In this document: positions 6,784-15,196 of the stretch, piece by piece
Layout of the letters: every line of letters starts with the position of its first letter
How positions within the stretch are numbered: the first letter of the stretch is position 1
Origin: JBBRLG01 sp038231495
GTDB lineage: Bacteria > Planctomycetota > Planctomycetia > Gemmatales > Gemmataceae
Length of the DNA stretch: 21,966 nt
Direction of reading: 5' to 3'
Assembly: GCA_038231495.1 (NCBI GenBank)
Contig: JBBRLG010000046.1
Coordinates: 1-21,966, forward strand
Program-made: the position numbers and the translations under genes
The notes under the pieces: generated by a model
Told to the model about the DNA's origin: nothing
The model's database searches: none
The model's input: the letters and a program-made list of their open reading frames with translations, nothing else

Positions 6784-7246
6784 GAGTTTTGCTCGGCGGG
6801 CCGGCTAAGGCGACCGCATTCGGATCGAGTACCGTCATTCCGCCAAAACGCGAGAAATCACTTAAATTAAACGTTAGCAAGTGGGTCAGCCCGTGCGTTC
6901 GCATGGCAGCAACATAGCGAGCGTCATGGGCGACTTTTCCATGACATGCGGCAACGGAGACAACGGTTTGCCACTCGGTAAACAACGCTGGTTTGTCGTT
7001 GAGCAACGGAAACAGACTGAGGAGGTTGGCCGCCTCACGCCAACATTCCCCTACCGATAGACCTAGCCCATTGTTCGCAATCGGACGAGTGGCAACGACC
7101 CAGAATTCGTAGACGCATTGCGGTATCATGTGCAGCGAATCGCCGTGAGCCAGGAGTGTCGAAACAGCCGTCGCCGCGATGCCGTGCGTTGCGCTGGTCG
7201 GGTCGGTCAAACGGAGAAGAAGGTTGGCATCCAGCAGGATGTTCAT
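6779..7246 (-). CDS. VapC-like PIN-domain ribonuclease toxin
   Basis: The product is 155 residues from ATG 7244-7246. It has the PIN-domain layout: 'NILLDANLLLRL' with Asp6 at the N-terminus, Glu47 in 'CVYEFW', Asp108 in 'AHDARYVAAM' and Asp130 in 'NLSDF', the acidic residues that bind Mg/Mn for RNA cleavage. PIN toxins cut tRNA or rRNA when free of their antitoxin. The start overlaps the antitoxin stop as ATGA, which is the reason I chose it over an upstream ATG that adds three residues. Translational coupling and autoregulation by the pair are usual for the family. The 3' end abuts a gene-end remnant, hinting at insertion. Confidence 0.88.
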   Translation of the reverse strand: MNILLDANLLLRLTDPTSATHGIAATAVSTLLAHGDSLHMIPQCVYEFWVVATRPIANNGLGLSVGECWREAANLLSLFPLLNDKPALFTEWQTVVSVAACHGKVAHDARYVAAMRTHGLTHLLTFNLSDFSRFGGMTVLDPNAVALAGPPSKTP

Positions 7247-7521
7247 TCGCCGCATCCTTCGTAAATGCTCTCGCGGCTGTCATCCATGACGAACCCTGGC
7301 GGGTAACGGTCGGCGCGGGCTTGCACGTCCGTCATCCAGGCATCAAACTTTTTTTTCCAGCTCTCGAAGGACGCCTGAGTCGGCGCGGGGTGTCCGTTGC
7401 CGGCGTCTGCCGCCGCAAGGTCCAGCAGCGGGGCGATCAGTTGCTCGACCGTCACGTTGAGCGCGACAGCCCGCTTAGCGAGTCGATCGAACATCTCGTC
7501 GGAAATGGTCACGGATGGCAT
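7243..7521 (-). CDS. VapB-like antitoxin with N-terminal ribbon-helix-helix
   Basis: The 92-residue product starts with a strand and two helices ('MPSVTISDEMFDRLAKRAVA', then 'NVTVEQLIAPLLD'), as in ribbon-helix-helix DNA-binding antitoxins. The C-terminal half, with 'WKKKFDAWMTDVQARADRYP' and 'DDSRESIYEG', is the likely flexible toxin-binding tail. GGAGA lies 8 bases before the ATG. It overlaps vapC by four bases and starts 31 bases after the stop of the cytochrome/WD40 gene, so read-through from that gene is possible. It should neutralise the PIN toxin and repress its own operon. Confidence 0.82.
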   Translation of the reverse strand: MPSVTISDEMFDRLAKRAVALNVTVEQLIAPLLDLAAADAGNGHPAPTQASFESWKKKFDAWMTDVQARADRYPPGFVMDDSRESIYEGCGE

Positions 7522-7552
7522 GGCAGTTTCTCCGCGAATCTATGCGCGACGG

Positions 7553-10500
7553 CTACTTCTTCTTCGCGGTCAGCTCTTTCAACTCGTACACAAACAGGTC
7601 GCCGAAGCCGCGCGCTCGTGGACGCCCCGCCACGCCGCGCGGATCGAAGCCGGCGACGTACAGCTTGCCTTGTTTGCCGTCGAACACGGCTTGATAAGGT
7701 ACGATGTCCAGTCGGCGGCTTGCCTGCAATTTGAACTCCGGGTAGGCATATTGCTCCAGCGTGCCGTCGCGCGTCAGCAGGAACGCGGTGCGCGCTTCGG
7801 GATCGACCGCCGCCGTGACGAATGGGTCCAGTGCTGCGTGGAATTGCAGGTCGTCGTCGCGGTTGGCCGACACGCGCAGCACCGTGCCCGACTTGCATAA
7901 GAGGAAGCGCCCGTCCGGCGTCAGCTGGAATTCGCCGCCGAGCGGTTGCCGGCCCGGCGCGGGGGCGCGATACGTCGCCGGCTTCTCGTCGACTTGTTTC
8001 GGCAATACCAATGCATCCAAGGTGCCGGGCGTGACGCCTTGGCTGGAATAGTACAGGCGTTTCTGGTCGGTCGAGAGTTGCAAATACGAACGGGTCCACA
8101 CGCCGCCCCAGCGCGTGACGACCGCTTCCTTGGCCACGTCGATAACGCTCACATCGGTCCAGTCGCCGCTCCCGCCGCTGACGAAGACGAGGCCGTTATC
8201 CGCCGCCGCCACGTCGAACGACGCCGCGTCCACGGCGAAGCTCTTGCGCAATTCCATCTTTATTGGGTCGATGATCTGCACCTTGCTGCGGGTGCGGTCC
8301 GGGGCCGTTGCTACCAGGGTCTTGCCGTCGGCCGTCAGGGCGAGCGCGTCGGTGCCGTCGGCGAGGCGCAGTTCCTTGTCGCGCTTGCCCGTTTCCAGGT
8401 TGACGCGGCCGACCTTGCTCTCGGTGAGGTTCAAGTAGTACAGCCATTTGCGGTTGGGCGACAGGAAGACGTTGCCGATACTGCCGCCCAGCGGGATGGT
8501 GGCTGTCGGTGCCAGGTCCGCCTTCACCAGCGTCGGACGCACCACGTCGTTGATCGCGGGCGGAGTTTCGGTCGGCGGGATGTACGCGGCTTTCTTCAAT
8601 TGCCACGGTTTGATAAGCGCGTCGCGGCTGCCGGAGAGGGTCGCGACCCCGTCGTCGATGAAGGCGACGGCGACCAGCGGCTCGGCGTGCTTGCGGAAGA
8701 CCTTCAACTCCTGCACCGCGTCGGCGTCCCAGAGCCGCACCGTCGCGTCGCTGCCGCCGGAGAGCAGTTGCTTGCCGTCGGCACGGAACGCCACGGCTTT
8801 GACGCCGTTTTCGTGGCCCGTGTAAACGTGAATTTCCTTGCCCGTCGTACTGTCCCACAGCCGCAACGTCCGGTCGTCGCTGCCCGACAGGATGCGCGTG
8901 CCGTCGGCGGAGAAGGCGGCGCACACGACCGAATTGGTGTGGCCCGTCAGCGTGTGCAGCACCTTGCCCGACCGGGCGTCCAACACGAAAACCTTGTTCT
9001 CGCCGCAAACCAGGGCGCGTTCGCCATCGGGTGCGAACGCGACGGCGTTGATGTACTTCGCCGCGGCGTCGGACTTGAAGTCCGGGACCGATTTGCCCTT
9101 TTCGAGGTCCCACAAGAGGATTTGATGGTCGTAGCCCGCCGACAGCGCCCGGCGGCCGTCCGGCGTAAAGGCGACGGCCGTCACCAGGTCTTCGTGGCCG
9201 TCGAGGCGCAGGATTTCGCGGGCCGTCGCCACGTCCCACAGGCGCACGCTGCCGTCCTTGCCGCCGGACAAGAGCCGCGTACCGTCGGGCACAAACGCCA
9301 CGCACCAGACCGAAGCCGTGTGGCCGATGCAGCGGCGCAGGTCGCGGTTGGCCTCCACGTCCACGATGCGCACGCTCTTGTCGGCGGCGGCAATCGCGGC
9401 CAACCGGCCGTCGCGGCTGAAGGCGATGGCGTTGGCCGGGCTGCTCTGCGCTTCCAGCGGATCGACCTCGCCCGTGTTGTCGGCGAGCGTCTGGCCCAAC
9501 GACCCCGGCTGGATCGGGCTGCCCAGGCGCAATTCGCGCACCACGTCACCGAAGCCCTGCACGACGACTTGCCGCGGCACCTGCGCGCCCGGCACCTTGA
9601 GTGCGCCGAAGCTCTTCGCCAGTGTCTCGGAGTGGGCGATGCGGTCGAGCAGCGTTTCGGGCTTGACCCCAGCCTCGGCGGCGAGCGTCGCCAGGTCCAC
9701 GTCGGCCTCGTAGCGCAGCGTCATCGCCATGACCACCTCGACGGAACCGACCTTGTTGCCGGTTTTCTCCAAAGCCTTGCGGAAGCGCTCGGCGTCGTCC
9801 TCCATCAGGGCGCGCGTCTTGGCCGCGGGTGGGTAGAGCGCCTTGATCAGGTCCGCGTCGGCCTTACTGAACGCCCTGGGGTTTTTGCCGACGTGGTCGC
9901 GGATCTGGTCGTCCTTCGCGATGATGCCGCGGGCGTGGCAGTTCATGCAGGAAACGCCGGCCTCCACCGTGCGGTCGGGCCGCTTGGGGTCACTGACGAT
10001 GGCCGTCGCGCCCTTATCGACGCGGACGTTGTTGGCGTTGATGAGGATATAGCCTTGCAGGCCGTTGGGCAGGTTGAAAATCGCCTCGCCCGCGGCGTGC
10101 TGAAAAGTGTTGTCGGTCGAGCCGGGGCCGAGCGGGTAGGCGAACAGGTTGCGGCGGTCCGGCAGCAGGTTGTCGCGGTCGTTGAGGTTCTGCGGGATCG
10201 CCTCGAAATCGTACGTCCGCCAGTACGCGCCGTTCATGGCTTCGTGGCGTTCCAGCAGGCGGTTGTTGCGCGAGATGCCGGAGCCGATGAAACCGGCACG
10301 GGCCACGCGCTCTTGCTGAATGTCCACGGCCACATCGACGCGCAGCTGGCGTTCCAGTTCGGAAAGGTTCGTCGGCATTTGCAGCAGGTCGTAGTACAGG
10401 GGTGCCCGCGAAGCGTTGGCGACGAACCAGTCCAGCCGCACGCACGGTTGCCGCGACGCCGTTTGCACGATGACGGCGCGCGACACGGCGGTATCGACGA

Positions 10501-11191
10501 GCAGCCCGTACGGATATTCCGAAACGAGGCGATTCCAGAGGGTGCTGTCCCACATGAAATCGCGGAGATCGATCCGCAGCACGAGGCCGTCGGCGTCGAT
10601 GGGTTTGGGCAGCGTGACGCGCGGGTGCCAGGACAGGCTGTTGAGGAGTTTCGCCAAGGCGTTGCGGTACGACTGGGCCTCGTCCGGCCCCATGCCGGCG
10701 TTGGCGAGCGGGGCGAGGCTGAAGTAGCGCAGGAAGCGCCGGCTGCGTTTCTCCTGCTTTTCCAGGTCCGCCAGGATCATCTCAAAAACGGCCGCTTCGG
10801 TGACGAGGGGCGTATCGATGTGAACCGCATCGGCAACTGCGCCGGCGTTGATCCAGTCCTTGAGGATGGCGAGGTCGGTGTCGCTAGGCCGCGGCAGTTC
10901 GCCGGCGGGCGGCATCTTGCCGGTGGCGACCTTCTTGTAGAGCGGCGACTGTTCGGCCTGGCCGGGCACAATCTTCTTGCGGGCCACGAGCTTGTCGCGG
11001 TCGAGGATGTAGTTGAACCCGCCTTCGATAGCCCCGTCCTTGCCGTGACAGCGATGGCAATTGGCGTCGAGGATGCCTTTCGCCTTCTTCGCCAGGGTTG
11101 TGCCGTCGTCGGCCCGCGCGGCCGAGCCGACGAGGAGCAAAACGCCCGTCAGGACCGGGAGGAACCGTCGGACAGTCGGGGTGAGGATCAT
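7553..11191 (-). CDS. Secreted cytochrome c / WD40 beta-propeller fusion protein
   Basis: This 1212-residue protein starts with a signal peptide (1-27). A planctomycete-type cytochrome c domain follows, with haem motif CHRCH (45-49) and a likely Met ligand in 'GKMPPAG' (Met93). A family-specific region (about 125-400) leads to a second haem motif CMNCH (415-419). Seven WD40 blades (about 585-865) show the usual GH...WD spacing, and a second, YVTN-like propeller fills about 890-1205. It is probably a periplasmic or surface electron carrier held in a protein complex by its propellers; the electron partner is unknown. GGAG lies 7 bases before the ATG. The gene stands alone, with vapB 31 bases downstream. 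The large open frame on the opposite strand is a codon-bias shadow. Confidence 0.92.
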   Translation of the reverse strand: MILTPTVRRFLPVLTGVLLLVGSAARADDGTTLAKKAKGILDANCHRCHGKDGAIEGGFNYILDRDKLVARKKIVPGQAEQSPLYKKVATGKMPPAGELPRPSDTDLAILKDWINAGAVADAVHIDTPLVTEAAVFEMILADLEKQEKRSRRFLRYFSLAPLANAGMGPDEAQSYRNALAKLLNSLSWHPRVTLPKPIDADGLVLRIDLRDFMWDSTLWNRLVSEYPYGLLVDTAVSRAVIVQTASRQPCVRLDWFVANASRAPLYYDLLQMPTNLSELERQLRVDVAVDIQQERVARAGFIGSGISRNNRLLERHEAMNGAYWRTYDFEAIPQNLNDRDNLLPDRRNLFAYPLGPGSTDNTFQHAAGEAIFNLPNGLQGYILINANNVRVDKGATAIVSDPKRPDRTVEAGVSCMNCHARGIIAKDDQIRDHVGKNPRAFSKADADLIKALYPPAAKTRALMEDDAERFRKALEKTGNKVGSVEVVMAMTLRYEADVDLATLAAEAGVKPETLLDRIAHSETLAKSFGALKVPGAQVPRQVVVQGFGDVVRELRLGSPIQPGSLGQTLADNTGEVDPLEAQSSPANAIAFSRDGRLAAIAAADKSVRIVDVEANRDLRRCIGHTASVWCVAFVPDGTRLLSGGKDGSVRLWDVATAREILRLDGHEDLVTAVAFTPDGRRALSAGYDHQILLWDLEKGKSVPDFKSDAAAKYINAVAFAPDGERALVCGENKVFVLDARSGKVLHTLTGHTNSVVCAAFSADGTRILSGSDDRTLRLWDSTTGKEIHVYTGHENGVKAVAFRADGKQLLSGGSDATVRLWDADAVQELKVFRKHAEPLVAVAFIDDGVATLSGSRDALIKPWQLKKAAYIPPTETPPAINDVVRPTLVKADLAPTATIPLGGSIGNVFLSPNRKWLYYLNLTESKVGRVNLETGKRDKELRLADGTDALALTADGKTLVATAPDRTRSKVQIIDPIKMELRKSFAVDAASFDVAAADNGLVFVSGGSGDWTDVSVIDVAKEAVVTRWGGVWTRSYLQLSTDQKRLYYSSQGVTPGTLDALVLPKQVDEKPATYRAPAPGRQPLGGEFQLTPDGRFLLCKSGTVLRVSANRDDDLQFHAALDPFVTAAVDPEARTAFLLTRDGTLEQYAYPEFKLQASRRLDIVPYQAVFDGKQGKLYVAGFDPRGVAGRPRARGFGDLFVYELKELTAKKK

Positions 11192-11621
11192 CGTCGTCTC
11201 CGTCGCTTGCGCCGTGGGCGGCGTTGCATCGCGGGCCTGGGTTTCAGGTTACCAGTTTAACACGACCAGCGCAGCGAAACTTGCGCGGCATGTTACACGG
11301 GCAGCCCCTATTAAGACGAGTCAGAGGACACGGTCGATTGATCGCGTGGGTTTGTTGAGTTCGAGGAATAGCGAATAAAATCAAAATTTCTGTCGAAATT
11401 ATGTTGACTTCGGTTGTGCCTCTCCATAAGCTACATGATGATTCATCCGGATTCAGCACCCCGGTGAGTTTTAGGGTTGGCCTCATGGCCAGGCCATTCC
11501 TATCCGCTGCGTAGCCAAAGTAAATGATTGAGGAATGAGCCTTCTCGGCTACAACGAGCGCGGGCGGTCGTCCTGCCTTCGCCTTTTCTCTCCCATTCTT
11601 GCATCGTAGGGAGTACGTCGG
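11192..11621. other. Divergent spacer of about 430 bp
   Basis: No gene is supported between the leftward cytochrome/WD40 gene and the rightward surface-protein gene. It holds the left copy of a direct repeat (11289-11363), a small perfect inverted repeat AATTTC/GAAATT with four-base loop (11385-11400), and TTGACT at 11404-11409, a possible -35 without a clear -10. Base composition shifts here from GC-rich to visibly more AT-rich. Confidence 0.5.
11289..11363 (+). repeat. Left copy of an about 75-bp direct repeat
   Basis: From the shared TTAAGACGAG (11311-11320) onward, 42 of 53 bases match the copy at 14471-14523 without gaps, and weaker similarity runs back to about 11289. Most differences are transitions. 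The two copies are in the same orientation and bracket the three-gene secreted-protein block. Confidence 0.65.
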
Positions 11622-13142
11622 ATGTCAATTTCCAAATTCGTTCGCCGCGTATTGGGTTTGAAACCCGCGCCCCGGCAACCAGGTAAAAGGCGATCACTTG
11701 TACCGTTCCTTGAACGGCTGGAGGAACGGAATTGTCCGGCTCTGACTTGGGAATGGGCCAGTATAGGCGCAATGGGCGGAGATACCTCGTGGTCCAATCC
11801 CAACGGTAAGGATTGGAAGGTAGGCGGAGCTTATCAGGCGGCCGGAAAGTACCCTGGACAGGCCGACGACGACGAGGTTGACTTCAACGACCCGTTGACA
11901 AAGTCCGCGACTTTGGACGTGCCGTTGCCCAAGCACATCAATAAGCTATCTATCACAAATTGGCGAGACACACTAACGCTCAATAACGATCTGATCGTGA
12001 GCGGTGGTGGTGGCGTTTTCGTCCTTTCGGATTCCTCCACCATTTCACTTGCCCCTGCCACAACCCTGTGGCTGACGAATCTCGGCCCCTCAAGTTGGAG
12101 CGATGGAATTATTACCGGCGCGGCGGCGACTTCACTTTTCATCGTCAACGGCACCGCGCTGTCTACCGCTATTCCCATGGGGGCCACTTCAATCCCCGGC
12201 GGATTGAGTGTTAACATGATCATTCAGGGGGCAGGCATTAATACCGGTAGCTTCACCATCATCAACGCATCCGGAAACCTATATCTTACTGGAACCGATA
12301 ACATCATTGAAGTAGCAACCGGGGGTGCTCTCAATTTAAGCGAGCAAATCCCAGTTGCCGGCCAACAAAACACCAAGGGCGGTATTGCGTTGGACGCAGC
12401 TCATACCGGAACTCTGGCTGTCCAAGTAGATGCCGGGGGTATATTGCGTCGGTCAGACAGCATTGGAAGCACGCCCGGCATTGTGGACCAGGTTAATATC
12501 GATGGGGCGGTCTACAACCTGGGCGGGACTGTCCTGGTCGATAGTAACAACAGCGGCAATGACGTTATGTTGTACATCAGTGGCAACGATGTCGCCAATT
12601 ACAGTTATTGGCAAAAAACAGGTGTCAATGGCCTGCTATCCGTGACTGCGGGCGCGAACCTCAAGGCGAAGGCTACTTACCAAATTGACATTGGCACGGT
12701 CGAATTGACGCCACCTGCCGGCGGCAACGCCGCCGATGAACTGGACGGGGCGGGGCTCAATTTCGGCAATGCCGTTGCCACCAAACTGACCTTCGTGGAC
12801 TTGTGGGCCCCCATGGGCGTGCCCGGAACGGTTACGGTCCAGGGACCGGTCACGTTGGCGGCGAAAACCACGACGACGCTAAACTATAACGGCGGGAACA
12901 ACACGGCGGATCTGCTCGATGTCAAGAACGGCGCCTTGACGCTGGCGGGCACGCTCAAATTGATGAGTAACGGCAGCGGGAAACCGACGCAACCGCTAAA
13001 CTTCCTTGACGATAGTGGGGCCGCCCCTGCCATGGTTGGGGCTTTCGCGAGCATCACGGGTGACATCGTTGGCGCCATGTACGCTTCGCGCAAGGTCGTC
13101 CAAAACGGGCAGCCGACCTATTACGAGGTGACAATCACCTAG
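11622..13142 (+). CDS. Planctomycete surface protein with beta-solenoid repeats
   Basis: The 506-residue product opens with a basic stretch and 'LVPFLERLEERNCPA' (about 26-40), matching the planctomycete extracellular N-terminal signal (Planc_extracel type; 'LERLEDR..P'). The rest is rich in Gly, Thr, Asn and Val with repeated short strands such as 'LTLNNDLIVSGGGGVFVL' and 'LYLTGTDNIIEVATGGALNL', typical of right-handed beta-helix or autotransporter-repeat adhesins. There is no C-terminal barrel, transmembrane anchor or catalytic motif. It should sit on or outside the cell. It is short compared with the giant members of this class. An AGGGAG site lies upstream of the ATG. Codon use is less GC-rich than in the flanking genes. 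Confidence 0.8.
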   Translation: MSISKFVRRVLGLKPAPRQPGKRRSLVPFLERLEERNCPALTWEWASIGAMGGDTSWSNPNGKDWKVGGAYQAAGKYPGQADDDEVDFNDPLTKSATLDVPLPKHINKLSITNWRDTLTLNNDLIVSGGGGVFVLSDSSTISLAPATTLWLTNLGPSSWSDGIITGAAATSLFIVNGTALSTAIPMGATSIPGGLSVNMIIQGAGINTGSFTIINASGNLYLTGTDNIIEVATGGALNLSEQIPVAGQQNTKGGIALDAAHTGTLAVQVDAGGILRRSDSIGSTPGIVDQVNIDGAVYNLGGTVLVDSNNSGNDVMLYISGNDVANYSYWQKTGVNGLLSVTAGANLKAKATYQIDIGTVELTPPAGGNAADELDGAGLNFGNAVATKLTFVDLWAPMGVPGTVTVQGPVTLAAKTTTTLNYNGGNNTADLLDVKNGALTLAGTLKLMSNGSGKPTQPLNFLDDSGAAPAMVGAFASITGDIVGAMYASRKVVQNGQPTYYEVTIT

Positions 13143-13159
13143 CAGCCGTGACGCGGGCC

Positions 13160-13211
13160 AGCCTGACGGTAGGAGGCGAAAGGAAGTCGTAGCCCCTCCT
13201 AACGCCAGGCT
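13160..13211. terminator. Imperfect inverted repeat after the surface-protein gene
   Basis: AGCCTGACGGTAGGAGG (13160-13176) pairs with 13195-13211 at 15 of 17 positions, with an 18-base loop. It begins 18 bases after the stop codon and probably ends the surface-protein transcript, although no T run follows. Confidence 0.5.
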
Positions 13212-13300
13212 CCCATCATTCACACTACGGTGAATCAGTCTTCGTTCCTGACGCAATGCCGCGAGTCCATTTCGATGCAAGCTTAATTGGAGGTGCATTT

Positions 13301-13777
13301 ATGTACTCCCTCGACCTTGTTTCTATGCTAAGCCGTCTCGCATTGTTCGCTAGTGCCTTTTTTGGGCCTCTCCCCCAAGGCAACCCGGACCATGTAATCC
13401 CCGTCGAACAGAAAGTGAGCGCGCTCGTCCGCCTTGCGCGCACCGGCAATGGGCAAGCGTGCGACAAGATCGTAGCCGCCATCCGTGAGAAGAAGGCCGA
13501 GTCCAAGGACACCTTGAAAGGACACCTTGAAACGAAGCAAGCGATACAGGTCGGACTTTTCGATCTAGTAGCAATCGCTAACCGAACCAAGCCGGAGGAT
13601 GTCGGATACAAGACACGTTTTTTGGCGGTTGATAGCGCTTTGCGGAACTTAGATGCAATCAAAAGTGACGAAGTGCGGTTGAACAAGTTAATTGCTGAGC
13701 GCATGCTGGAGGAGCAAACCTTCGCGGAGGTTTCCCAACGTATTATGGCATTGCGCTCCAAGCGCAAACAACCCTAG
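13301..13777 (+). CDS. Small exported protein of unknown function
   Basis: I start it at ATG 13301 because GGAGG lies 8 bases upstream; a start at 13256 would bury the signal peptide. The 158-residue product has a hydrophobic N-terminal segment (about 5-24) ending in a plausible cleavage site, then a mostly helical, charged domain with 'ALVRLARTGNGQACDKIVAAI' and a conserved-looking C-terminal helix. I recognise no family. It is the second of three consecutive rightward genes whose products all carry export signals. Confidence 0.65.
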   Translation: MYSLDLVSMLSRLALFASAFFGPLPQGNPDHVIPVEQKVSALVRLARTGNGQACDKIVAAIREKKAESKDTLKGHLETKQAIQVGLFDLVAIANRTKPEDVGYKTRFLAVDSALRNLDAIKSDEVRLNKLIAERMLEEQTFAEVSQRIMALRSKRKQP

Positions 13778-13835
13778 ACCGCTGCCAAACGTCCGGAGTG
13801 TCGCCGTCCAAAGATTTTAACTCGGGAGTCGAAAA

Positions 13836-14396
13836 ATGCGGCCGTTCTTGTCTACATCGGTTCTCGCCCTTTGTGTCAGCGGCTTGGCCAGCGCCCCCGA
13901 CAGGACCACCGAACCGGAAAACGCATACAAGAAGGCGGAGGTTGGCGATTGGGCGACATTTAAGCTTTCCCAAGAGGTTGGTGGAAAGACGAATGATGCG
14001 ATATTGAAATGCTGTGTGTCGGCGAAGGATAACAAGGCAGTGACAGTTGCCGGTACGCTTACGATTGATAAGAAGGTAATGCCTTTACATGATTTAACGA
14101 TTGAGCTTGCCAAGGCTTATGACGTGACAAACCCATTGGCCGAGGAGGGGGCGGAGGACGTAGTGAAAAAGGACGAGGGAAGGGAAAAAATCACCATCGG
14201 CAAGAATACGTACGATTGCCACGGTGTGACAATTACTTGCACTCGGAAAAACAGGGCCAAGAATGTGCAGGGCTATTATGAATATAAGATCTGGACGTGT
14301 GACGATGTCCCAATGGGGGGTCTTGTCAAGATGGTGAAGAAATCGTCCATTGAAACCATAACGTTGACCCTCGACAACAGTGGCACGGGCAAGTAA
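13836..14396 (+). CDS. Small exported protein, 'VGDW' domain
   Basis: The 186-residue product has a signal peptide (about 1-20) and a mature beta-rich domain beginning 'AYKKAEVGDWATFKL'. This 'vGdWv-y-' opening is common among small secreted planctomycete proteins that I cannot name. Four Cys residues (two adjacent near 59-60, two near 127-134) could form disulphides, with a further Cys in 'WTCDDVP'. The pattern ends with 'IWTCDDVPMGGLVKM', as in lipocalin- or LolA-like barrels that read out a reporter-like substrate; that comparison is weak. GGGAG lies about 8 bases before the ATG. It is the last gene of the AT-richer block. Confidence 0.7.
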   Translation: MRPFLSTSVLALCVSGLASAPDRTTEPENAYKKAEVGDWATFKLSQEVGGKTNDAILKCCVSAKDNKAVTVAGTLTIDKKVMPLHDLTIELAKAYDVTNPLAEEGAEDVVKKDEGREKITIGKNTYDCHGVTITCTRKNRAKNVQGYYEYKIWTCDDVPMGGLVKMVKKSSIETITLTLDNSGTGK

Positions 14397-14448
14397 GCCA
14401 CCAAATCCGGGGCTTCTGCGCCAGTTCCCGAAAAGACTGCAGTGCGGT

Positions 14449-14523
14449 CATTCAACACAGCCGGCCCTAATTAAGACGAGCTAGAGGAAGCGGCCGATTG
14501 CTCTCATGGACTTGTTAAGTTCG
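14449..14523 (+). repeat. Right copy of an about 75-bp direct repeat
   Basis: Partner of 11289-11363 in the same orientation; 42 of 53 bases match over 14471-14523. It lies between the last secreted-protein gene and the antitoxin-like gene, whose ATG is 36 bases further on, so it may also contain that gene's control region. Confidence 0.65.
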
Positions 14524-14559
14524 CGCGCCGCAGGGTAGGATAAGGGAAAGGAGCGAGCC

Positions 14560-14826
14560 ATGATCGAATTTACTGAAGAACAGCGACAACAACTTGAGGA
14601 CGGGCAGGCCGTTGATGTAACCGACGCCCAAACTGCGCGGCCCTACGTGGTCCTGCGAAAAGACGTGTTCGAGCGCGTCCGGCAACTGCTCTACGACGAC
14701 GCCGACTGGACGCCCGAAGAACAGCTCCGGCTGCTGGCGGAATCGGGCAAGAGGGCCGGCTGGGATGATCCGGCGATGGACGTGTACGACCATTACGACG
14801 AGAACCGGAAGAAGCAATGCCTGTAA
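14560..14826 (+). CDS. Orphan antitoxin-like protein
   Basis: The 88-residue acidic product begins 'MIEFTEEQRQQLEDG' and continues 'VVLRKDVFERVRQLLYDD', a layout I associate with short planctomycete antitoxins that precede MazF/PemK-type toxins. AAAGGAG lies 7 bases before the ATG. A second ATG (14817) overlaps its 3' end, with GGAAG before it, but that frame stops after MPVNRG, so the usual toxin partner is absent or destroyed. The next gene, a ParE toxin, is convergent and has its own antitoxin. The family assignment is moderate; DNA binding was not evident. Confidence 0.65.
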   Translation: MIEFTEEQRQQLEDGQAVDVTDAQTARPYVVLRKDVFERVRQLLYDDADWTPEEQLRLLAESGKRAGWDDPAMDVYDHYDENRKKQCL

Positions 14827-14902
14827 ATCGCGGGTAGCGGCATGTTCTGGGCAAAGGGAGTAATTGGTCTCGCTGACGGCATTCCCCTCTGCTCGGCATT
14901 TC

Positions 14903-15196
14903 TTAGGCCCGACCTTGCCAGATCGCCGGATTTCGGCGGTCGTGAAATACCGCGATGACGGTGACGCGATCCGGGTCAACTCGATAGAGGACACTGAAAG
15001 GAAACCGGCGAACGACGCCGCGCCGGATGTTCTTGTGTACAACCTGATGCAACAGAGGTATCCCCGTGAGCCGGTTCAATCCGTCCCGCACGGCGTCGGT
15101 GAAAGCTGATCCGAGCCCGGCTTGCTTCTCGTACCAGTCCGCCGCCTCGTCGAACTCGGCCTGTGCCTCGGGCGTCAAGACAACGGGCAGGCTCAT
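14903..15196 (-). CDS. ParE/RelE-family toxin
   Basis: The 97-residue product is a typical ParE-type toxin: 'LTPEAQAEFDEAADWYEKQ' (N-terminal helical hairpin), then 'RRGVVRRFPFSVLYRVDPD' and 'VTVIAVFHDRRNPAIWQGR', the strand core and C-terminal motif of the superfamily. ParE members poison DNA gyrase, while RelE members cut mRNA on the ribosome; the 'FPFSVLY' and 'HDRRNP' pattern favours ParE. The ATG overlaps the stop of the upstream STAS-antitoxin gene as ATGA, fixing the start and implying coupled translation. A longer upstream frame is not needed. Confidence 0.88.
   Translation of the reverse strand: MSLPVVLTPEAQAEFDEAADWYEKQAGLGSAFTDAVRDGLNRLTGIPLLHQVVHKNIRRGVVRRFPFSVLYRVDPDRVTVIAVFHDRRNPAIWQGRA

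Noticed and set aside
7946..11260. Long open frame (1104 codons) on the plus strand
   Set aside because: It is antisense to the cytochrome/WD40 gene, rich in Arg, His, Val and Gly with no domain pattern, and arises from third-position GC bias of the real gene.
11404..11432. Promoter for the surface-protein gene
   Set aside because: TTGACT is a fair -35, but no -10 hexamer better than 3 of 6 lies at suitable spacing, and it is about 200 bases from the start codon.
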